Of a stretch of 64,000 nucleotides of DNA, positions 51,380-59,710 are shown in pieces. The position numbers and the translations under genes were made by a program. Below the pieces are notes generated by a model that saw only the letters and a program-made list of their open reading frames with translations, did not search any database and had not been told where the DNA came from. Positions within the stretch are counted from its first letter, which is position 1. The number at the start of each line of letters is the position of its first letter. The stretch comes from Porphyromonadaceae bacterium UBA7048 (GTDB lineage Bacteria > Bacteroidota > Bacteroidia > Bacteroidales > Muribaculaceae), in NCBI GenBank assembly GCA_002493945.1, contig DLAL01000057.1, positions 24,594-88,593 on the forward strand, in the 5' to 3' direction.

Positions 51380-53266
51380 ATGAGTTCCGTTGAGGTCAAC
51401 AGCAGGTGTGAGGACGAGATTCCCCGTAAACTTTGTCGAGGGATAGATCAGGTGTACATTTGCGTTTATTTCGATGGTACATCAAATAATATGTATCATC
51501 CGGAGAATAAACGGCGAGAGATGTCTAAGTCAGATAATGATAACTGGGAACTCCAGACGGAGCAGGCTTCAAAAGCCCATATCATAGATACTGACAGGAA
51601 GTCAAAAAGTGGCAACGGTAATGACAAATACTCTAATGTCGCGATACTTTATTCGTTATCAAAAGATTATAATGGAGTAGAGAACCAGTCTCAGACAAAC
51701 GGAACCGGCATAGGTTATTCAATCTATGTCGAAGGTTCCGGTGCCATGCCTATTCTGGGTGCTGATGTGGTAGGCTCGGGGTTCGGGGTGGGAAAGGCAG
51801 GAGTCGTTGCACTTGTCAGCAAAGCAATACGTTTGATAAACGATTACCTGTCATCCTCCATTCCGCTGTCTCGAAGAGAAAATGTAGAACTTCATTTTGC
51901 CTTATTCGGTTTTAGCAGAGGATCTACATGTGCACGTGTGCTTACCCATTTGATAGCAAGAGAAAACAGTTCAGATCCGCTACCAAGAGAAAAGGAATTC
52001 GCTCAATACCTTGAATGTCGTCAGCTTTATAAAAACGGCCGAGTCACTTTTCTTGAAGGGTTTAATAAAACGACAGTTGATTTTCTTGGTATCTATGATA
52101 CCGTTTCATCCATCGGATTCCTTCAGAAAGAAGAGAATATAACTAATTATGGTATAAATAATTTTGTTCCTATAAAACAAACACATTCCGAAGACGAAAG
52201 TGAAAACGCCACCCCGTCAGGAGGTCTTGTTAAGTCATTGCTTAACAAGATTGGCAGGACTCAACAGAATACGCCGCCGAAAGAGTATGTAATTTTTCTT
52301 CATAATTTTGGTCCAAAGGTATGGGGTGACGCATATCTTAATTTCCACAGAGACAATGTCACTGAATATGGTTTGTATTTCCCTTCCGGAGAAAGGGTGT
52401 TGAATGCTTTTCATATCTGTGCCCTTGATGAATTCAGAGAGAATTTTGCGCTTGTCAACCTTGGGAACAATTTGAATGATAAATGCAGCGAATTATTTGT
52501 CCCCGGATGTCACAGTGATATTGGGGGAGGATATATGGATGATGATATTCTGGTTGATTACAGTCTGAGGTCATCAATAAATGAAATACCGACCGCAATA
52601 ATAAAAGGCAATCCTGGGAAAAAACCTAACACCAAAAGCGAAATAGTTCCCGTTACAATCGGGGGACTTACTGAGGCCGGTTGGTTTTCCTCGCAGAATC
52701 TTGATTTAGGTCAGATGCTGTTGACAGAGCTCAGAGGTAAATTAAATAGAGCCAACGAATCTGAACGAGCGGATCTGGTTAAATTCAGGAGATTTGTGAG
52801 TGAAGGATATAGCAATATAACTATGCAGGCCATGCTTAATCGTGCAATCAGCCTGGAATTTGGTTTGGGTAAGTGGCCAGAGTGCTTTCACCCGTTTGGA
52901 AAGGATACAAGCCATATCAGATTCGCTCTTCCCAAGATAAAAATGAAAGAACGTATTCTGACGGCTGCTGAAGAAGTAGCAGGTGGCAAAAGAATGTGTA
53001 TTGTTCCGCAAACTGATCAAGAATATGCAGAACTCCGCAACACATATCTTCATTTCACGTCGACCGACAAGCGTTATTCGGGATTAATGGGTAACCCGAC
53101 AAATATTGCAGACCGGGTGACGGCTGTGGGTGCTAATTTAGGTAATCCTCCGAATTGGAAATACATTGAAATTGAAAGTGAAAAGTACTATGTATTATGC
53201 AGATTGATGTACAATGGAGATTGTGGTGCCAGGTCTTTGGCGACACTATATGATTTAAACTTCTGA
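51380..53266 (+). CDS. DUF2235 lipase/phospholipase-type T6SS effector (Tle-like), 628 aa
   Basis: Alpha/beta-hydrolase of the DUF2235 group used by type VI systems to attack membrane lipids. YICVYFDGTSNN (about 26-37), the oxyanion and nucleophile elbow GFSRG (177-181, Ser179) and a C-terminal catalytic region CHSDIGGGY (about 376-384) are intact. A basic N-terminal tail of about 20 residues may link to the PAAR-like tip. It is directly followed by a probable immunity gene. Codon use is more AT-rich than the structural T6SS genes, which suggests an exchangeable cargo module. Confidence 0.82.
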   Translation: MSSVEVNSRCEDEIPRKLCRGIDQVYICVYFDGTSNNMYHPENKRREMSKSDNDNWELQTEQASKAHIIDTDRKSKSGNGNDKYSNVAILYSLSKDYNGVENQSQTNGTGIGYSIYVEGSGAMPILGADVVGSGFGVGKAGVVALVSKAIRLINDYLSSSIPLSRRENVELHFALFGFSRGSTCARVLTHLIARENSSDPLPREKEFAQYLECRQLYKNGRVTFLEGFNKTTVDFLGIYDTVSSIGFLQKEENITNYGINNFVPIKQTHSEDESENATPSGGLVKSLLNKIGRTQQNTPPKEYVIFLHNFGPKVWGDAYLNFHRDNVTEYGLYFPSGERVLNAFHICALDEFRENFALVNLGNNLNDKCSELFVPGCHSDIGGGYMDDDILVDYSLRSSINEIPTAIIKGNPGKKPNTKSEIVPVTIGGLTEAGWFSSQNLDLGQMLLTELRGKLNRANESERADLVKFRRFVSEGYSNITMQAMLNRAISLEFGLGKWPECFHPFGKDTSHIRFALPKIKMKERILTAAEEVAGGKRMCIVPQTDQEYAELRNTYLHFTSTDKRYSGLMGNPTNIADRVTAVGANLGNPPNWKYIEIESEKYYVLCRLMYNGDCGARSLATLYDLNF

Positions 53267-53269
53267 CAG

Positions 53270-54286
53270 GTGAACGCCAGTAACGATATATACGAATATT
53301 ACGTTGACGCCTGTTCTCCACGGGTGAACCCTACCGAAATCTTTGATGGCAAAGTATATACATCGGATGGAGAAGAGATAGCGTTATTCAAGAAATATCC
53401 TTTTGCCGGGGCTTGGGGACGTTCGTCCTCTTTGACTGCAAGATTGGACGATTGTCATGCATTGCCTGTTAAAGTCAATGTGATATATCTTTCGATAGTC
53501 GAACGCAAGATATATTCAGTTCAGATATGTTTGAACGAATTAGAGGTGAAAAAGGTGTTTGATGAATTGAATAATGCAAGCGCGAACACTGTATTGAGAT
53601 TTATGATTGGAATGTCTGGTTCAGGCATCTCGGCTGTGTGGGTACTGAGCGACAAAAAGTCGGTATTGTTGGCATCTCCAAAAGGAGAGGAGATCTCTTT
53701 TTCACGGGTAAGGCATTTTTTGCCTGAAAATGTGACTATTGCTGAATACTGTTCACAGTATGATTTTGGTGGCAATGTTAAGGAAGCTGAGTATGAATCA
53801 TGGATGAAGCAGTACTTATTCAGATATATGGTGATGTTCGGCATATATGACGGGGCGTGGACTGATATACCAGAGAATATGCAGATGCCAGAGTTATGCT
53901 CATTGCATGATGATTCATATGACGGGACCTTTGATAAAAGTGATGATGGAGCGTTGAAGATATATCACATCTCTGGGAAACCTAAAAGACTTGAGATAAG
54001 TTGGCGCGATGGAAAGAATGAGTACGCATCGTATTTCTTTTTCTCCGAAAAAGCTGTCACTACACTTTTCGAACGATTCTATGGCGCACATCCTGACACC
54101 AAAACCGATTTTATCATCAGAATCGACATCAAGAATCGCAAATTTGAGTTAGGTCTCTTTAGATCCGGCTTGAGTGAGCCTGTGATTGTTCCTGAATCCG
54201 CGTATGAATTTATTGTGTTCCGAAATGATTTTGAGGACTTACGTTCTGATAACTATAACCAGCCGCAAGGTGCGTGGATTTGGTAA
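53270..54286 (+). CDS. DUF2931-like probable immunity protein, 338 aa
   Basis: Starts with GTG three bases after the effector stop. N-terminal half resembles DUF2931 (YEYYVDACSPRVNPTEIFDGKVYTSDG then AWGRSSSLTARLDDCHALPVKVNVIYLSIVERKIYSVQ), a family often found as immunity proteins beside Tle-type effectors. The second half (about 200-338) repeats the same strand pattern, so the protein may be two such domains. No signal peptide is seen, unlike most periplasmic immunity lipoproteins. Role inferred from position and similarity. Confidence 0.6.
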   Translation: MNASNDIYEYYVDACSPRVNPTEIFDGKVYTSDGEEIALFKKYPFAGAWGRSSSLTARLDDCHALPVKVNVIYLSIVERKIYSVQICLNELEVKKVFDELNNASANTVLRFMIGMSGSGISAVWVLSDKKSVLLASPKGEEISFSRVRHFLPENVTIAEYCSQYDFGGNVKEAEYESWMKQYLFRYMVMFGIYDGAWTDIPENMQMPELCSLHDDSYDGTFDKSDDGALKIYHISGKPKRLEISWRDGKNEYASYFFFSEKAVTTLFERFYGAHPDTKTDFIIRIDIKNRKFELGLFRSGLSEPVIVPESAYEFIVFRNDFEDLRSDNYNQPQGAWIW

Positions 54287-54319
54287 CATGAATCTATAAT
54301 AAATACAATCAATAATAAA

Positions 54320-54649
54320 ATGGCAAACGACGAAATGTACGATGATGAAGACTTCATCATCAATCTTACGATTGACGGTACTTCATATGAGGAAGTCGAA
54401 GTGAAAGTAACCGATCCCAACAAAACCATCCGGGATCAGATATCGAGTATTATCGCAGTTTTCGAGCTTCCTAAACTCGACAATGGCGGTAATCCGATAC
54501 AGTATCTGCTCGGACAGATAATGGATGACGGCGGAGAACCTGAAATCCTCGAATTCGCAGATGAGGATGGACGTGAGCAGGCACTTGTAGACTATAACAT
54601 ACAGCCCGGGGATCATCTGCATCTAATCTCAGTTCCTATAGCCGGATAA
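54320..54649 (+). CDS. Ubiquitin-like protein with C-terminal glycine, 109 aa
   Basis: Beta-grasp protein. The last 25 residues LVDYNIQPGDHLHLISVPIAG align closely with the end of ubiquitin ([21 protein letters not shown]). Preceding strands DFIINLTIDGTSYEEVEVKVTDPNKTIRDQISSII and a helix fit the ubiquitin order beta-beta-alpha-beta. The chain ends ...IAG, so a terminal Gly is present without a second Gly, and no C-terminal extension must be cut off. The next genes encode an E2-like protein, a JAMM peptidase and an E1-like enzyme. YukD/EsaB-type Ubl proteins of type VII secretion are the alternative, but they lack conjugation enzymes. Confidence 0.82.
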   Translation: MANDEMYDDEDFIINLTIDGTSYEEVEVKVTDPNKTIRDQISSIIAVFELPKLDNGGNPIQYLLGQIMDDGGEPEILEFADEDGREQALVDYNIQPGDHLHLISVPIAG

Positions 54650-54661
54650 AGGCGCGACACT

Positions 54662-55330
54662 ATGAATGAAGCGATAAACAATTTCAATCAGAAGGAATTA
54701 TCCGGTCGGGATGCTCGGTTATGGAAGGAATGGAAAGAGCTTGACACACTGTGTGCCAAGCGTAAGGCAGCGGCCGAGAATCCCCGTAAACCCTCACTCT
54801 CATATATCATCCGGCGCAAAAACGTTATGGGACTTCCCACAGAATATGAAATCTGGTATCGTGTCAAGTCGATTGTGGGAGTGAAGGATGGTCCGATTCC
54901 TCGAGAACCCGTTTTTGGCTACCTTCACAAGCTCAGTATAGTGTTGCCTAATAACTATCCGTCTGCCGACGGAAACCCTATCTTCACCTTTCGGACCGAT
55001 ATTTGGCATCCTAATATACGGTATTCAGGCAGTTTCAAAGGCCACGTATGTCTTACCATTAAGGAAATGGGTGTGTTAGCTTCGCTTAAAGATTTAGTTC
55101 TCAGGGTCGAACGCTATCTTAAATATCAGCTCTATCACGCGCAGAACACTTATCCATATCCCGAAGACCAGAATGTAGCTGAATGGGTCCGGGAAGAAGG
55201 GGAGCCAAACGGATGGACACGTTTTGGACAGGATTCCGGGGGGACAGACCCTGTCCGGCCTCAAGTGGCGGGCCAGTCTTCGGAGAGCCCCTCTCAACAG
55301 ACTATTAAAATCTCAGCACGAAAGATATGA
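54662..55330 (+). CDS. E2-like ubiquitin-conjugating enzyme fold protein, 222 aa
   Basis: UBC fold at about 60-170: LHKLSIVLPNNYPSADGNPIFTFRTDIWHPNIRYSGSFKGHVCLTI. The HPN motif (H116-P117-N118) and active-site Cys130 are both present, twelve residues apart. The N-terminus (1-45) is helical and basic and the tail (185-222) is low-complexity, ending ...ISARKI. It would receive the Ubl from the E1 as a thioester and pass it to a target, directly or with an E3. Twelve bases after the Ubl gene; its end overlaps the next start (ATGA). Confidence 0.85.
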   Translation: MNEAINNFNQKELSGRDARLWKEWKELDTLCAKRKAAAENPRKPSLSYIIRRKNVMGLPTEYEIWYRVKSIVGVKDGPIPREPVFGYLHKLSIVLPNNYPSADGNPIFTFRTDIWHPNIRYSGSFKGHVCLTIKEMGVLASLKDLVLRVERYLKYQLYHAQNTYPYPEDQNVAEWVREEGEPNGWTRFGQDSGGTDPVRPQVAGQSSESPSQQTIKISARKI

Positions 55331-56406
55331 TAAAACGATTCGTCACTATAATTCTGGCATTGCTGTGCCTGTCGTCGGCCTCTGCTAACAAGCAGGAAAT
55401 CGTTAAACTGGACTCTGACGGGCGCAGGGAGGCAAAAGTCGAACTCGAAGGTCTTGGTTATGCTACATTCCGGTATATGTATCCTGATGCAATGATGAGC
55501 AATGTGGGTATTGTCTCTGTTTCCATCGATAATTTGACAATGTCTCCGCAACTCGCTCTTTTGGTATTCAGACATTCCATGGATGAAAGAGCGATCAAGA
55601 GTTCCGTCCGTAAACCTAAAATCCGGTTTGAAAAGAAATTCCCGCAGCGCTCGGTAAGGGGGGTGAGCGGTATTGACCGTCCGGTCGATTTTTTTATGCC
55701 TGCGGAAGACCCTCGGGAGGCGCTGTCTATGACAGTCCCTTTCGGTGGCTCGAAACAATTTGAGATGACGGTGTATGTCGCTAAGTATAATCCCGGCAAG
55801 TATCACAAAAAAGGATTGTATGATGTTGACTTTAAAATCTTTGAAGAAAAAATCTTTGATTTTACAGTCGAACTTGTCGGTTGGACCGAGAATGACCCGG
55901 ATTATATTCAGACATCAGAGTGCGTCAGTCAGTACGTAGAATCATTGAAAGATGTCACATTCTGCAACAACAAGAAACATCGTCTTTCGTTAGAGGCGCA
56001 GCAGGCTCCGTATCTGACACGACGTGACAGTCTGATTGCTGTTATAACGTCCAGGATGGAGGAGAATAACTGGATGTCGACAGATGCTCCACATGTCGCT
56101 TACTCGAAATTGATCAAGTCCCTGTCTGATGTCAATTTTGATGATCATATCAAGGATTGCGGCAAGCATATCATCAAACCGCCAAGACATCGGTGTTCGC
56201 GCTGCTCTGTAGAGACAGCCCGTGAACTGTGCCACGAACTTGACGATACGTATCAGCTGTTGCTTGCCGGCCGTCTCTCCAAAGATGAGGCTGTGAAGAT
56301 TGCCAGAGGAGTGGAAACCTGCTTGAGCAAGCGCGCATCCAAGCGTCCGGACGTCAAGGAATATAGCGCAAGAATCAAGGAACTCTACAATCGTATCGTG
56401 CAGTGA
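55327..56406 (+). CDS. Secreted protein of unknown function in the Ubl operon, 359 aa
   Basis: Signal peptide (1-20, ...LSSASA). Beta-rich first two thirds without a known family; C-terminal part (about 265-359) helical, with a Cys cluster HRCSRCSVETARELCHEL (about 288-305) of CxxC type. Overlaps both neighbours by 4 and 1 bases, so it belongs to the operon. Predicted to be periplasmic; no transmembrane helix other than the signal. Could be a subunit of the envelope part of the apparatus. I do not recognise it. Confidence 0.65.
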   Translation: MIKRFVTIILALLCLSSASANKQEIVKLDSDGRREAKVELEGLGYATFRYMYPDAMMSNVGIVSVSIDNLTMSPQLALLVFRHSMDERAIKSSVRKPKIRFEKKFPQRSVRGVSGIDRPVDFFMPAEDPREALSMTVPFGGSKQFEMTVYVAKYNPGKYHKKGLYDVDFKIFEEKIFDFTVELVGWTENDPDYIQTSECVSQYVESLKDVTFCNNKKHRLSLEAQQAPYLTRRDSLIAVITSRMEENNWMSTDAPHVAYSKLIKSLSDVNFDDHIKDCGKHIIKPPRHRCSRCSVETARELCHELDDTYQLLLAGRLSKDEAVKIARGVETCLSKRASKRPDVKEYSARIKELYNRIVQ

Positions 56407-57626
56407 TGCCAGGATTAAAGCATATATCCGTCGCGGCTGTCTGGATGATTGTTCTCGCTCTGCCATCGTGGGGCAGAACTGTGCGCGATACAGTACTTAC
56501 ATCCATGAATGACCGTATCATTCTGTCGTATACAATCTCGAACACCCAGGAAGGAGTATCGGTGGATTTTGCCGAAGTTCCGAGAATTATTCCGAAGCAG
56601 AAACTCTCGGAAGCCTGTAAAGGAGATTGTGAGCGGCTGAAGATTGTGATATTTGACCGTATAGGAGACTATGGTAAAGTCGAATTCAAAGGTGCCGCGC
56701 CGTCTGCGTTCATGGTTCCCGCAGGTCTGACATATGAGAAATCGAAGGATGGATTTCTGATTTTCGGAGAGGGTCGTCCGTTGGAATTCCATGGGCCCGT
56801 TTCTCCTGAGACATGCATACGCTTGCCGCTTTATGTGGTTTACTATGAGAAGAAACAGCGCTATCGAATTCTTGCTGCCTCTGCAGAGCCTTTAATCGTG
56901 AGGCCTTGGCGTCAGACAGGAGCTGCTGTTTCAGCATCGCGTGTCCCGCGACAGGAAACCATTGAGATTGTGTCAACTGAAGAAGATGAGTCCAATGAGG
57001 ATATCACCAATGCTTTGAGCAGCATGGACCTGGTGCATCAGCTCCTTGAACGCGTGACCGAATTACCATTTCCGCAGGCACTTCAGATGGAGATATTTAA
57101 TCTCAGAGCACTGAAGAATAAGATAAAGGACCGTGATGTCATTGAGCGGATAAATGCCGTGCTTCTTGAGTATTCCGACCGAGAATCCGAACTTAAGGAA
57201 ATACAGGATAATGCCATGGCACTGGAAAAAGCCAGGGTTGATGCCAGACTGGAACATGAGAAGCAAGAAGCTGCCGCAGAGCGTAAGCAAGCTGAGGAGA
57301 ATATGCGTCAGCAGGAAGAGAAGCAGCAGAAACGCAACATATTCATGATTATTGGGGCAGCGATAGTAGCTCTTGTCGCTTTCATCGGAAACGCGGTTTT
57401 CAGGCATTTCCGTGAGATTGCCAACCAACGCAGCATGATGGAGATGCAGGAAGATCTCATACGGCAAGCCGAACACGATGCAACACGTCGAGCTCGTGAA
57501 GTCGTCCACAATAAAGCGCACAAAGCAATCAATGACGGTCGTACTCAGATGAGACGGGCCTCCCAGTCTCGGCAGCCATCTTCTGCCTCAAATCGTAAAC
57601 AGAATAATAAACCTCGCTCTATATGA
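56406..57626 (+). CDS. Bitopic membrane protein with coiled coil, unknown function, 406 aa
   Basis: Signal peptide (about 1-24), beta-rich periplasmic part (25-170), a long charged coiled coil (about 245-310, Glu/Lys/Gln-rich), one transmembrane helix (about 313-335: IFMIIGAAIVALVAFIGNAVF) and a cytosolic basic tail. It shares the layout (secreted domain, one helix, basic cytosolic tail) with the next protein. The ATG at 56406 overlaps the previous stop; GTG at 56403 is possible. No family recognised. Likely a membrane component of the same machine. Confidence 0.65.
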   Translation: MPGLKHISVAAVWMIVLALPSWGRTVRDTVLTSMNDRIILSYTISNTQEGVSVDFAEVPRIIPKQKLSEACKGDCERLKIVIFDRIGDYGKVEFKGAAPSAFMVPAGLTYEKSKDGFLIFGEGRPLEFHGPVSPETCIRLPLYVVYYEKKQRYRILAASAEPLIVRPWRQTGAAVSASRVPRQETIEIVSTEEDESNEDITNALSSMDLVHQLLERVTELPFPQALQMEIFNLRALKNKIKDRDVIERINAVLLEYSDRESELKEIQDNAMALEKARVDARLEHEKQEAAAERKQAEENMRQQEEKQQKRNIFMIIGAAIVALVAFIGNAVFRHFREIANQRSMMEMQEDLIRQAEHDATRRAREVVHNKAHKAINDGRTQMRRASQSRQPSSASNRKQNNKPRSI

Positions 57627-59710
57627 GACTTTCATCAAAGCATCTTGCCATCATTGTAGGAGTGCTTCTGTCATTAGCGTATCCTCTTGCACTTCACGGA
57701 GTTGAATCTATTACAAAGAATGATGTCACATTTACATTCAATCATATTTCTCAGGATACAATTCTGGTCATAGATGTATACAATAAATCAGACGTACAGA
57801 TAAGACTTGCTATCGATGGAATTGAGGAAAAGCCTGTCAATTCCGGAGGTAGCTCAAAGATTAACCGAATATGTACTCGCTCGGTCCGGCTGAACTATGG
57901 AACTACGAGCGGCCCTGTCATGTGGCAGAAGCCGGAACCGGCAGCCGTCTATAATGAACCGGTTCATGTTGAAGAACCCGTCTCTGAACCGAACGTTCAA
58001 TCCGGACAGCCGGTTAGGAATGAAGAAACGCGTTATGTGCGCAAAAGTGAACCGCAAGGCAATTTTTCGGCAATAGAGAGACTCAATGCTGATCCATATT
58101 TCAGTCAGGAAGCAGTCAATTCATTTATAGATAATGTGGAGTCATATATGGACGGTCTGGCTGTAGCCCGTAATAAATCTGCATATATCAGCGAATACAA
58201 TCTCAGAAGTTTTGTGTCAGATGCATCGGATGAACTCTCTGTCAAGAGTGGAGAAATTCCTGCCATAGCCTCGGGTCTGATCAGCACTTCAGGTATTACG
58301 GACTCCGCAGACAGAGTCACAATCATGAACCTTGTAATTGAGACGCTTCGCAATCGGTTGTCCCAACGGCAGCAGGCATTAAGCCGGCTTCAGGAAACGT
58401 TGGAGACGGTCCCTGAAGAAGAAAAGACGCCCGGCACACCACTCGAGGACAATATCGTGAATTACGCTGTTATCGCGGTGATTGTCCTTATCCTCATCAT
58501 ATGGTTTATTGTTGCGGTCAGACGAAAAAAGAAAAACAGACATCAGACACGAGTCGAACGGCGACAGAACATAGAAAAGCCTTCAGCAGAAGATCAGGCG
58601 TCGATAGTCGTAAGACGACGAACCACATCAATGCTTAAGAAACAGTCGCTTGAGGATGTCATCGGTAATCCGGCCTATTATGTGATGAATCTTGATGATT
58701 ATGTCGCAGACTCGGCTGTGAGAACCATATATATCAAGAATACATGTATCAAAGAGGTCTACAACTTGTATGCCGACGATCTTCGCAAAAGCGACAGCCC
58801 GAAGGAAGACGGGTGTATGGTTCTCGGCCGATGGGTGCATGATGAGACTGCTCAGAGCTATGATGTCTCTCTGGAGAGTGTCGTCTTTCCGGGAGATGAT
58901 GCTGTTTTTAAGGAGTATGAACTCAATTTCGGAGGCAAAATAAAACTTCGCATTGCAGAGCGACTCCGGAAGCTCAGGCACGACACGAATCTGCAGTATG
59001 ATCTGACATGCTGGATTCATTCACACCCCGGGTTGGGTGTATTCTTCAGTAATTCGGATGATAATGTGCAGATGCAGCTCCGTCATGCTCAGCATCCTCT
59101 TTTTTTGACGGCATTTGTGGTAGACATTCTGACTCCGGAGCAGGAGATGGGTATCTTCACTTTTCGTCATGACGGAACAATGAATTCAAAAAGCGATCTA
59201 ATCCGACTCCATTCACTCGAGGATATGTATCGATGGGCCGTCGAAAGCGAAGCAGTATCGTTTAATCGTCAGGATTGCTTTAATATTCTTGCTTCTGCCG
59301 CGAATCATTCGCCATATTGTGCAGGAATATATCTCAATAATAATTCTATCATTGACCTTGCCTCACTGGTATTGAATCCAGTGCAGGGTATTATAGGATG
59401 GGTGATTGGATCTCGGGTGGATGATGCCGGTCGTACTGATTTCATAGCCACCGCGATGGCAGCCGACGCCGCCAGGCCGGCAACAGGTATCATCGGCGTT
59501 CTCGTGAGCGTCTCCCAGTTCAGTCTGCCGACAATCAGGAGATTAATTGCCGGGATGAAGATACCTGCATCATTCGCAATTGTATATTCTTCGAAACAGA
59601 TGTCGCTTACCTCGATTCCGATGACCGGTGGAGAGATGATGTCTGACAGTAGTTTCTATGGTGATGATAATATTGACAACTTAAAGATATGGACAAGAAG
59701 AAAACGTTGA
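57623..59710 (+). CDS. Transmembrane JAMM/MPN isopeptidase, 695 aa
   Basis: Signal peptide or anchor (1-25), extracytosolic part (30-275), one transmembrane helix (about 280-299), a basic linker, then a cytosolic JAB1/MPN domain (about 345-560). The zinc site is complete: H466-S-H468, Ser476 and Asp479 in HSHPGLGVFFSNSD, the H-x-H-x7-S-x2-D pattern of JAMM metalloproteases that cleave ubiquitin-like proteins from Lys. A second part (about 570-695) resembles the tail of prokaryotic JAB proteins. Membrane anchoring places the deconjugating activity at the inner side of the membrane. Overlaps the previous stop (ATGA) and the next start by 22 bases. Confidence 0.85.
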   Translation: MRLSSKHLAIIVGVLLSLAYPLALHGVESITKNDVTFTFNHISQDTILVIDVYNKSDVQIRLAIDGIEEKPVNSGGSSKINRICTRSVRLNYGTTSGPVMWQKPEPAAVYNEPVHVEEPVSEPNVQSGQPVRNEETRYVRKSEPQGNFSAIERLNADPYFSQEAVNSFIDNVESYMDGLAVARNKSAYISEYNLRSFVSDASDELSVKSGEIPAIASGLISTSGITDSADRVTIMNLVIETLRNRLSQRQQALSRLQETLETVPEEEKTPGTPLEDNIVNYAVIAVIVLILIIWFIVAVRRKKKNRHQTRVERRQNIEKPSAEDQASIVVRRRTTSMLKKQSLEDVIGNPAYYVMNLDDYVADSAVRTIYIKNTCIKEVYNLYADDLRKSDSPKEDGCMVLGRWVHDETAQSYDVSLESVVFPGDDAVFKEYELNFGGKIKLRIAERLRKLRHDTNLQYDLTCWIHSHPGLGVFFSNSDDNVQMQLRHAQHPLFLTAFVVDILTPEQEMGIFTFRHDGTMNSKSDLIRLHSLEDMYRWAVESEAVSFNRQDCFNILASAANHSPYCAGIYLNNNSIIDLASLVLNPVQGIIGWVIGSRVDDAGRTDFIATAMAADAARPATGIIGVLVSVSQFSLPTIRRLIAGMKIPASFAIVYSSKQMSLTSIPMTGGEMMSDSSFYGDDNIDNLKIWTRRKR

